Shown piece by piece: positions 56,600-64,000 of a stretch of DNA of 64,000 nt. The notes under the pieces were generated by a model. That model was not told the DNA's origin. It searched no databases and saw only the letters and a program-made list of their open reading frames with translations. Position numbers and translations under genes: made by a program. Within the stretch, counting starts at the first letter, position 1, and each line of letters opens with the position of its first letter. The stretch is from Streptomyces sp. NRRL F-2580 (GTDB lineage: Bacteria; Actinomycetota; Actinomycetes; Streptomycetales; Streptomycetaceae), in the NCBI RefSeq assembly GCF_000720115.1, contig NZ_JOIR01000011.1:62001-126000 (forward strand), written 5' to 3'.

Positions 56600-58138
56600 G
56601 TGAGTGAGCAGCAGCCCGAGAGCCACGACCGCGACGACAACGACGACCTCGCCGGTACCTTCGACGAGTTCGACCAGATCGTGGCGGAAGAGTCCGACCG
56701 CGACCCCGACCTGGCGGTGATCGAGGCCGGCAGCCGTACCCTGCGCGCCCAGGCCGGACCGCCCCAGGGCGACCCGGTACCCGCCCCGCCCGTCGACCCG
56801 GAGGCCGCGAAGGCGCTGCTGGAGGTGGAACAGGAGCTTTCCACCCGCTGGGGCGAGACCAAGCTGGAACCGTCGGTGTCGCGGATCGCGGCGCTGATGG
56901 ACGTGCTGGGCGAGCCGCAGCGGGCGTACCCCTCCATCCACATCACCGGCACCAACGGCAAGACGAGCACGGCCCGCATGATCGAGTGCCTGCTGAACGC
57001 CTTCGAGCTGCGCACCGGGCGCTACACCAGCCCGCACGTGCAATCGATCACCGAGCGGATCAGCCTCGACGGGGCGCCGATCAGCGCCGAGCGGTTCGTC
57101 GAGACGTACCAGGACATCAAGCCGTACGTGGAGATGGTCGACGCCGCCGAGGAGTTCCGGCTGTCCTTCTTCGAGGTGCTCACCGGAATGGCCTACGCGG
57201 CCTTCGCGGACGCGCCCGTGGACGTGGCAGTGGTCGAGGTCGGCATGGGCGGCAGCTGGGACGCGACGAACGTCATCGACGCCTCGGTCGCGGTGATCAC
57301 CCCGATCAGCCTGGACCACACCGACCGGCTCGGCTCCACGCCCGGCGAGATCGCCGTGGAGAAGGGCGGCGTCATCAAGCAGGACGCGACCGTGATCCTG
57401 GCGCAGCAGCCGGTGGACGCGGCGCAGGTGCTGCTGAAGAAGGCCGTGGAGGTCGACGCCACGGTGGCCCGCGAGGGCATGGAGTTCGGCGTCGTCTCGC
57501 GCGAGGTCGCCGTCGGCGGCCAGCAGCTGACGCTGCGCGGTGTGGGCGGGGAGTACGACGGCATCTTCCTGCCGCTGTACGGCGCCCACATGGCGCACAA
57601 CGCGGCGGTGGCGCTGGCGGCGGTCGAGGCCTTCTTCGGGATCGGCCAGGAGCACGCGCGGGTGCTGGACCTGGAGACCGTGCAGCGGGCCTTCGCCTCG
57701 GTGACCTCGCCGGGCCGCATGGAGGTCGTGCGGCGCAGCCCGACGGTGGTCCTGGACGCGGCGCACAACCCGGCGGGTGCCGCGGCCACGGCGGACGCGG
57801 TGACCGAGTCCTTCGGCTTCAGCCGGCTGATCGGGGTCGTGGCCGCGAGCGAGGGCAAGGACGTCCGCGGGGTGCTGGAGGCCTTCGAGCCGATCTTCGC
57901 GGAGGTGGTGGTCACGGAGAACTCCAGCCACCGGTCGATGGGCGCGGACGAGCTGGCGGCCGTCGCGGTCGAGGTCTTCGGCGTGGACCGGGTGCAGGTG
58001 GAGCCGCGGCTGGACGACGCCCTGGAGGCGGCGATCACCCTGGCGGAGGAAGAGGCCGAGTACGGAGGGGCCGGGGTCCTGGTGACCGGTTCCGTGATCA
58101 CGGTGGGCGAGGCCCGCCTGCTGCTGAAGAGGGGCTGA
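56600..58138 (+). CDS. folC: Folylpolyglutamate synthase / dihydrofolate synthase
   Basis: A 512-residue Mur-ligase-fold enzyme that adds glutamate to dihydropteroate and folates. GTG 56600 is leaderless. The first 75 residues are an acidic extension (ESHDRDDNDDLAGTFDEFDQ) not found in most FolC proteins. The ATP loop is ITGTNGKTSTARM (near 116-128), followed by YTSPHVQSITERI and the central VEVGMGGSWDATNV. HNPAGA in the C-terminal domain (LDAAHNPAG) is typical. The next gene, DUF4233, starts three bases after the stop, and both are in the same transcript. Confidence 0.96.
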   Translation: MSEQQPESHDRDDNDDLAGTFDEFDQIVAEESDRDPDLAVIEAGSRTLRAQAGPPQGDPVPAPPVDPEAAKALLEVEQELSTRWGETKLEPSVSRIAALMDVLGEPQRAYPSIHITGTNGKTSTARMIECLLNAFELRTGRYTSPHVQSITERISLDGAPISAERFVETYQDIKPYVEMVDAAEEFRLSFFEVLTGMAYAAFADAPVDVAVVEVGMGGSWDATNVIDASVAVITPISLDHTDRLGSTPGEIAVEKGGVIKQDATVILAQQPVDAAQVLLKKAVEVDATVAREGMEFGVVSREVAVGGQQLTLRGVGGEYDGIFLPLYGAHMAHNAAVALAAVEAFFGIGQEHARVLDLETVQRAFASVTSPGRMEVVRRSPTVVLDAAHNPAGAAATADAVTESFGFSRLIGVVAASEGKDVRGVLEAFEPIFAEVVVTENSSHRSMGADELAAVAVEVFGVDRVQVEPRLDDALEAAITLAEEEAEYGGAGVLVTGSVITVGEARLLLKRG

Positions 58139-58141
58139 GGG

Positions 58142-58510
58142 ATGCGCACGCTGTGTGCGAGCACGCTGATCGGCGAGTTCTTCGTGATCGGCTTCGCGGG
58201 GCTGGTGGCGATGAAGGACCCCGACCTGACCCAGGCCACGGTCTGGACGGTCTGCGGGGTCGCGATGCTGCTGTCGGTGCTGCTGTGCGGGATGCTGTCG
58301 CGTCCCGGGGCGGTCCAGCTGGGCTGGGCGCTGCAGGTCGGCCTGATCGTGAGCGGCTTCGTCGTCCCGACGATGTTCTTCCTCGGCGCGGTGTTCGCGG
58401 GCCTGTGGTGGTGCTCGGTGCACTACGGCCGGAAGATCGACACGATCAAGGCGAGGTGGGCGGCGGCGCAGGAGCCGTCCGGGGCGTCCGCGGCGCCCGA
58501 CACCGCGTGA
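58142..58510 (+). CDS. DUF4233 membrane protein
   Basis: A 122-residue protein with four hydrophobic segments (about 8-23, 32-52, 62-82 and 83-93), starting at ATG 58142 directly after folC. The signature segments FFVIGFAGLVAMKDP and WALQVGLIVSGFVVP are typical of DUF4233. The folC-DUF4233-ndk order also occurs in mycobacteria (Rv2447c-Rv2445c). Function is unknown; a role linked to the cell envelope or to folate has not been shown. A hairpin at 58524-58548 ends the transcript. Confidence 0.9.
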   Translation: MRTLCASTLIGEFFVIGFAGLVAMKDPDLTQATVWTVCGVAMLLSVLLCGMLSRPGAVQLGWALQVGLIVSGFVVPTMFFLGAVFAGLWWCSVHYGRKIDTIKARWAAAQEPSGASAAPDTA

Positions 58511-58523
58511 CGGGTCCCCTCCG

Positions 58524-58548
58524 GGTCCGGCCGGGCACCGGCCGGACC
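58524..58548 (+). terminator. Terminator after the folC operon
   Basis: An 11-base stem GGTCCGGCCGG (58524-58534) and its complement (58538-58548) with a three-base loop, 14 bases past the DUF4233 stop codon and before the ndk -10 TAGATT (58566-58571). Confidence 0.75.
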
Positions 58549-58608
58549 GCCCCCTGATGGCCCTGTAGATTCGTCCCACCGCACCCGTTTGCCGCAAGGA
58601 GCCGAAAC

Positions 58609-59019
58609 ATGACCCAGCGCACCCTCGTCCTGCTCAAGCCCGACGCCGTCCGTCGTGGTCTGGTGGGCGAGATCATCGGCCGCATCGAGCGGAAGGCCGG
58701 CTGGACGATTCCCGCACTGGAGCTGCGCACGCTGGACCAGGAGACCCTGGAGACGCACTACGGCGAGCACAAGGGCAAGCCGTTCTACGAGCCCCTCATG
58801 GGCTTCATGGCGAGCGGTCCCGTGGTCGCCCTGGTCGTCGAAGGGGAACGTGTGATCGAGGGTGTCCGCCAGCTGGCCGGACCCACCGACCCGATCGCCG
58901 CGGCGCCCGGCTCCATCCGGGGTGACTTCGGCACCGTCACCCGGGAGAACCTGATCCACGCCTCGGACTCCGAGGAGTCCGCGGAGCGCGAGCTGAAGCT
59001 GTTCTTTCCCGCTCTCTGA
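58609..59019 (+). CDS. ndk: Nucleoside diphosphate kinase
   Basis: A 136-residue enzyme that transfers the terminal phosphate between nucleoside triphosphates and diphosphates. ATG 58609 follows AAGGAG. The phosphorylated His117 lies in NLIHASDS and the opening TLVLLKPDAVRRGL is the family signature. Length is normal. It is monocistronic, with its own -10 (TAGATT, 58566-58571) and its own terminator. Confidence 0.97.
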   Translation: MTQRTLVLLKPDAVRRGLVGEIIGRIERKAGWTIPALELRTLDQETLETHYGEHKGKPFYEPLMGFMASGPVVALVVEGERVIEGVRQLAGPTDPIAAAPGSIRGDFGTVTRENLIHASDSEESAERELKLFFPAL

Positions 59020-59074
59020 CTCTTCCGGAGCACTCTTTCCTGACGAGACATCAGCCAAATAGCGCTCACGACCT

Positions 59075-59103
59075 GGGGCGACCGAAGTAATTTCGGTCGC
59101 CCC
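59075..59103 (+). terminator. Terminator after ndk
   Basis: A 12-base stem GGGGCGACCGAA (59075-59086) and its complement (59092-59103), loop GTAAT, followed by TT. It lies in the 306-base gap before mreB; the rest of the gap holds the mreB control region with a -10-like TACGAT (59226-59231). Confidence 0.85.
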
Positions 59104-59325
59104 TTGGTATTTCCGGCCACGAGCGGGAACGCCTGGGCAGGACACGTCGTCACCACTAAGGGGGCGGGTATCCATTCCGGCGGGATTGCCGGAGTCCCGT
59201 CGCGCGGTGTTCGTACAACCGTGACTACGATGGGGCCTCCACCCACACACCCACCTCGCCGACCTGACAGCAGCCGCTATCAACTGGAAGGCCAGACGCT
59301 CCTCATGGGGAACAAGGGGAACAAC

Positions 59326-60345
<1,020 letters not shown>

Positions 60346-60351
60346 CAGACA

Positions 60352-60428
60352 CCCCTCCCTGCCGGAGGGGCCATGCGGAACACACAAGGATCCGCCGTAC
60401 GGGTGCTACCGGGCCCGTGCGGCGGATC
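60352..60428 (+). terminator. Two hairpins between mreB and mreC
   Basis: First a 7-base stem CCCCTCC (60352-60358) / GGAGGGG (60364-60370), then a 15-base stem GATCCGCCGTACGGG (60389-60403) with its partner at 60414-60428 (one G-T pair). They follow the mreB stop by 7 and 44 bases and probably make mreB mRNA more abundant than mreCD mRNA. Confidence 0.65.
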
Positions 60429-60480
60429 GTTGATATACAGGCAAAAGAGAATTCCGACGAGGAAGGCACGGCCGCCGCAC

Positions 60481-61428
60481 GTGAGGGACACACGAGAAAG
60501 CCGGCTGCTCCTGGTGCTTCTGATCGCCATCGCGTTCGCGTTGATCACGGTGGACATCAGGGCAGGCGAGGAGTCGCCGGTCGACGGTGCCCGGCAGGCC
60601 GCGGCAGCGGTCTTCGGGCCGGTCGAGGAGGGTGTGGCGACCGCTGTCGATCCGGTCGCCAACGCCATAGGGGCGGTAAGGGACTCGGGCGAGCGGCACA
60701 ACCGCATCGCCACGCTGGAGCGTGAGAACGCCGCCCTGAAGGCCAAACTGGGCAGCGACGAGCAGACCCGCAGCCGCATCCACGAGCTCGACGAGATGCT
60801 CAAGCGGGCGGGCGCCGGACAGTACGGCATCAAGGGCGCCGAGGTCATCGCGATAGGAGCGGCCCAGGGCTTCTCCTGGACCGTCACCATCGACGCCGGC
60901 AGCAAGGACGGCATCGAACGCGACATGACCGTCCTCAACGGGGACGGCCTCGTCGGCCGGGTCAGCACCGTCGGCCCGGACACCGCCACCGTCGTCCTCG
61001 CCAACGACCCCGACTTCACCGTCGGCACCCGGCTGGAGAAGACCGGCGAACTCGGCTTCGCCACCGGGCAGGGCGACCGCCCCATGTCCGTGCAGATGCT
61101 CAACGGCAAGGCCAAGATCAACCCCGGGGACCGGCTCGTCACCTTCGGCTCACGCGGCAACAAGCCGTTCGTGCCCGGCGTGCCGATCGGCGAGGTGGTC
61201 AAGGTCGACCCCTCGCGCGGAGACCTGACCCGCACCGTATGGGTCAACCCGGCCGTCGCGTTCTCGCGCCTCGACATCGTCGGCGTCGTCGTGATGCCGC
61301 CGCGCGAGGACCCGCGCGACGCCGTCCTGCCGCCCAAGCCCGAGGCCCCCAAGCCCACCCCGACGGTCACCGTCACGGTGACCCCGTCCGGGTCCGCCAG
61401 CGTGCCCGGCAAGCCGGCCGACGAATAG
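60481..61428 (+). CDS. mreC: Rod shape-determining protein MreC
   Basis: A 315-residue membrane-anchored protein starting at GTG 60481 (RDTRESRLLLVLLIAIAFALITVD), where the membrane helix sits at residues 7-24. A longer open frame to 60373 reads through the hairpin region and is unlikely to be used. A coiled coil (about 70-110, RIATLERENAALKAKL) follows, then the two beta barrels of the periplasm-type domain (about 115-280). The tail is Pro/Thr-rich (PKPTPTVTVTVTP). MreC links MreB to PBP2 outside the membrane. mreD starts 13 bases after the stop. Confidence 0.95.
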   Translation: MRDTRESRLLLVLLIAIAFALITVDIRAGEESPVDGARQAAAAVFGPVEEGVATAVDPVANAIGAVRDSGERHNRIATLERENAALKAKLGSDEQTRSRIHELDEMLKRAGAGQYGIKGAEVIAIGAAQGFSWTVTIDAGSKDGIERDMTVLNGDGLVGRVSTVGPDTATVVLANDPDFTVGTRLEKTGELGFATGQGDRPMSVQMLNGKAKINPGDRLVTFGSRGNKPFVPGVPIGEVVKVDPSRGDLTRTVWVNPAVAFSRLDIVGVVVMPPREDPRDAVLPPKPEAPKPTPTVTVTVTPSGSASVPGKPADE

Positions 61429-61441
61429 GAGCAGACCGCCC

Positions 61442-62149
61442 ATGCGCTTCAACCGGATCCTGCTCTCGGCCACGCTCGTCGTGGTCGCCCTCGTCATCCA
61501 GGTCACCGTCCTGGGCCGGCTCCAACTGCCCGGCGCCGTCCCCGACCTGCTGCTCCTCACCGTCGTCGCCCTCGCACTCGTGTACGGGCACGTCAGCGGC
61601 GCCCTGATCGGCTTCGCCGCCGGTCTCCTCGCCGACCTGGCCCCGCCCGCCGACCACGCCGCCGGCCGGTACGCGCTCGTGCTGTGCGTCATCGGCTACG
61701 TCTGCGGGCTGGTCCGGCCCGACGGCGGGCGGTTCCGCTCCGCCTGGGGCCCCATGCTCACCGTCGTCGCCGCCGCGATCGGCTCCACCCTGCTCTACGC
61801 CGGTGTCGGCGCCCTCGTCGGCGACACCGCCGCCCGCCACGTGGGCCTGACCGGGCTGCTGTTCACGGCGACCCTCTACGACCTGCTGCTCGCACCCTTC
61901 ACGGTGCCGTTCATCATGGCCCTCGCCCGGCGCGCCGAGAACGACCCGATGGCCGTCGAGGCCGGCGGCGGCCCCACGAACAAGGCCGCCGACGTCTCCG
62001 CCGGCTGGCTCGCCGGCGGCACGGGCCTGAGCATCGGCAGCCAGCGCGGCGGCCTGCGACTGAAGACCGCGCGCTCCCGCGCCAACAAGGCCGTCCGCAT
62101 AAAGGGCGTCAAGGCAGTCAAGGGTGTGAAGAGCGTCAAGAAGCTGTGA
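61442..62149 (+). CDS. mreD: Rod shape-determining protein MreD
   Basis: A 235-residue membrane protein with five or six helices (residues 1-170), including LGRLQLPGAVPDLLLLTVVA typical of MreD. It starts at ATG 61442, 13 bases after mreC. The C-terminal 65 residues are cytoplasmic and unusual: Gly-rich, then strongly basic with a short repeat (KGVKAVKGVKSVKKL at the end). Such a Lys/Val tail is not part of the MreD family core and could bind the membrane or nucleic acid. It is cotranscribed with mreC and PBP2. Confidence 0.92.
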   Translation: MRFNRILLSATLVVVALVIQVTVLGRLQLPGAVPDLLLLTVVALALVYGHVSGALIGFAAGLLADLAPPADHAAGRYALVLCVIGYVCGLVRPDGGRFRSAWGPMLTVVAAAIGSTLLYAGVGALVGDTAARHVGLTGLLFTATLYDLLLAPFTVPFIMALARRAENDPMAVEAGGGPTNKAADVSAGWLAGGTGLSIGSQRGGLRLKTARSRANKAVRIKGVKAVKGVKSVKKL

Positions 62150-62162
62150 GGGAGGAGCAGGC

Positions 62163-64000
62163 GTGACGAACGTTCCGGAGACCGGCCGCACCTCCCGGGT
62201 ACAGATCAGGCTCGTCATCATGCAGGTGCTCATCGTCTCGATGCTGGTCACCCTCGGCGGCCGGCTCTGGTTCCTCCAGATCCGCAACGGCGCGGAGTAC
62301 TACCACGAGGCCAAGAGCAACCACGTGCAGCGGGTGGTCCAGCCCGCCGTGCGCGGCTCGATCCTCGACGCCCGCGGGGTCCCCCTCGCCGACAACGAGA
62401 CCCGGCTCGTCGTCTCCGCCAGCCGCACCGCGCTGATGAAGATGAAGGACCGGGGCAAGGGCGTCATGACCCGCCTCGCCGACGTCCTGGACATGACCCC
62501 CAAGGAGGTCATGGAGAAGGTCCGGCTCTGTGACTCCCAGACCCCCGCGCCCTGCTGGAACGGTTCCCCGTACCAGCCGATCCCGGTCACCATGGAGGCC
62601 ACCACGCAGCAGGCGCTCCAGCTGCGCGAGCGCCCCGAGGAATTCCCCGGCATCACCGCGGAGCCCACCGCCGTCCGCCGCTACCCGGCCCCCGGCGGGG
62701 CCCGTACCTCGCAGGTGCTCGGCTACCTCTCGCCGGTCACCGACGACGAGATCCAGAAGGCCAAGGACACCGACTCCCCGCACCTGCGGTCCGACCAGGT
62801 CGGCCGCTCCGGCATCGAACGCACCTATGACCGGCAGCTGCGCGGCAAGGCGGAAGTCACCTCGTACGAGGTCGACAACCTCGGCCGGGTCATGGGCCAG
62901 ACCAAGTCCGACCCGGGCGTGGCCGGGTCCACCCTCATCACGAGCATCGACGCCCGGGTCCAGGCCGTGGCCGAGTTCGAGCTCCAGCAGGCGATGAAGG
63001 TCGTCCGCAACGAGACCGACAACATCACGGGCCGCAAGTACGAGGCCGACTCGGGCGCCGTCGTCGTCATGGAGGCCAAGACCGGCCGCGTCGTCGCGAT
63101 GGCCTCCCAGCCCGACTACGACCCCAACGCCTGGGTCGGCGGCATCTCCGGCAAGGACTACGCCAGGCTCACCAGCAAGAACTCCAACTACCCGCTGCTC
63201 AACCGGGCCATCCAGGGCCAGGCCCCCGCGGGCTCCATCTTCAAGGTGGTCTCGGCGAGCGCGGCCGTGCGGGCCGGCTACGACTTCGACGACAAGTACA
63301 ACTGCAGCGCCTCCTACAACATGGGCGGCCGGAGCTTCGCGAACTTCGAGTCCAAGGGGCACGGCCCCATCACCCTCGGCGACGCGCTCAAGTTCTCCTG
63401 CAACACCGTCTTCTACGCCCTCGGCCACAAGGAGTGGCAGCGCGACGGCGGCCTCAAGCCCAAGAAGAACGCCCACGACTGGTTCTACCGGACCGCCCGC
63501 GAGTTCGGCCTCGGCTCCGAGACCCACATCGACCTGCCGAACGAGGTCACCGGCCGCATCCCCGACCGCAAGTGGAAGCAGAGCTTCTGGGCGGCCAACA
63601 AGGACTCCTGGTGCAAGCAGGGCAAGCGGGGCGGCAGCTACGTCGAGCAGATCGCCTACGAGAGCTGCCTCGAAGGCAACCAGCTGAAGGCCTACGACAG
63701 CATCAACTTCGCCATCGGCCAGGGAGACGTCCTCGTCACCCCCATCCAGATGGCCACCGCGTACTCCGCCATCAGCAACGGCGGCACCCTCTACAACCCC
63801 ACGGTCGGCAAGGCCCTGGTCAGCCCCGACGGCAAGCGCATCGAGATGATCAAGCCGCAGTCCCACGGCCGGCTGCCGATCGACGCCAAGACCATCGGCG
63901 ACCTCGACAAGGGCCTGCGCTCGGTCGCCGAACCCGGCGGCACCGCCGCCTGGCGGTTCATCGGCTGGCCGATGGACAAGATCCCGATGCACGCCAAGAC
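62163..64000 (+). CDS. mrdA: Penicillin-binding protein 2 (MrdA), cut by window edge
   Basis: A class B peptidoglycan transpeptidase, 612 residues visible. GTG 62163 follows GGGAGGAG. An N-terminal membrane helix (about 14-38) precedes the pedestal/dimerisation domain (VVQPAVRGSILDARGVPLADN, then a short region). The transpeptidase domain has the active-site Ser358-x2-Lys361 (GSIFK) and Ser412-Cys-Asn414; the window ends on Lys612-Thr, the first two residues of the expected KTGT motif. Two inserted segments with Cys residues (LCDSQTPAPCWNG and SWCKQGKR...ESCLEG) could form disulfides. It probably works with MreBCD and a downstream RodA homologue. Confidence 0.96.
   Translation, partial: MTNVPETGRTSRVQIRLVIMQVLIVSMLVTLGGRLWFLQIRNGAEYYHEAKSNHVQRVVQPAVRGSILDARGVPLADNETRLVVSASRTALMKMKDRGKGVMTRLADVLDMTPKEVMEKVRLCDSQTPAPCWNGSPYQPIPVTMEATTQQALQLRERPEEFPGITAEPTAVRRYPAPGGARTSQVLGYLSPVTDDEIQKAKDTDSPHLRSDQVGRSGIERTYDRQLRGKAEVTSYEVDNLGRVMGQTKSDPGVAGSTLITSIDARVQAVAEFELQQAMKVVRNETDNITGRKYEADSGAVVVMEAKTGRVVAMASQPDYDPNAWVGGISGKDYARLTSKNSNYPLLNRAIQGQAPAGSIFKVVSASAAVRAGYDFDDKYNCSASYNMGGRSFANFESKGHGPITLGDALKFSCNTVFYALGHKEWQRDGGLKPKKNAHDWFYRTAREFGLGSETHIDLPNEVTGRIPDRKWKQSFWAANKDSWCKQGKRGGSYVEQIAYESCLEGNQLKAYDSINFAIGQGDVLVTPIQMATAYSAISNGGTLYNPTVGKALVSPDGKRIEMIKPQSHGRLPIDAKTIGDLDKGLRSVAEPGGTAAWRFIGWPMDKIPMHAK

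Noticed and set aside
60373..60480. Upstream extension of MreC
   Set aside because: The extra 36 codons run through a strong hairpin, and the family start fits GTG 60481 next to the membrane helix.

Overview
The window is a very GC-rich chromosomal segment with strong third-codon-position GC bias, frequent GTG starts, twin secreted peptidases, mycothiol-type chemistry and the block tig-clpP1-clpP2-clpX-valS-folC-ndk-mreBCD. All of this points to a Streptomyces or a close streptomycete. Gene order from the second pepN through the DsbA-like protein, rpiB, nei, tig, clpP1P2, clpX, valS, folC, the DUF4233 protein and ndk follows the arrangement known from Mycobacterium tuberculosis (the pepN to ndk block), with Streptomyces-specific genes inserted between the anchors.

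Layout. 1-7 kb: MscS channel (cut by the window edge), HNH nuclease, secreted GH84 glycosidase, malQ and a small membrane protein. 7-12 kb: a drug-export-like neighbourhood with a MarR repressor divergent from an MFS exporter, two EamA/DMT exporters and a LysR regulator. 12-21 kb: pepN, asd, and two secreted peptidases (M28 and S8). 21-24.3 kb: a CGNR regulator divergent from a VOC/flavin-oxidoreductase pair, and a solitary AbiEi/DUF559-like protein. 24.6-35.9 kb: second pepN, mycothiol nitroreductase-like protein, sodF, three APC amino-acid permeases, bioY, rpiB and nei. 36-43.3 kb: GNAT, SpoIIE-type phosphatase, an ABC ATPase without its permease, a lipoprotein/P-loop kinase pair, a PLP decarboxylase and a one-domain HD hydrolase. 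43.3-46.1 kb: an accessory strip that ends in a wrecked tyrosine integrase against the 3' end of tRNA-Gly. 46.3-64 kb: tRNA-Pro and the core block for protein quality control (tig, clpP1P2, clpX), translation (valS), folate (folC), nucleotides (ndk) and cell-wall/spore-wall morphogenesis (mreB, mreC, mreD, PBP2).

Non-coding content is rich. There is a family of four dispersed GC-rich inverted repeats at gene 3' ends, perfect bidirectional terminators between convergent genes, several palindromic operators placed on recognisable promoters, a Nur-type box before sodF, a ClgR-type box before clpP1, and a group of genes whose start codon lies 6-9 bases after a TANNNT -10 element, implying leaderless transcripts. 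The least expected items are an mreB-like relic about 2.8 kb upstream of the working mreB, the decayed integrative element at tRNA-Gly, a GH84 enzyme whose catalytic Asp-Asp pair reads Gln-Asp, and uncharacterised operators in front of an amino-acid permease and a CGNR-regulated operon.

All functional calls rest on reading the translated sequence and recalled family motifs; no database search was run.
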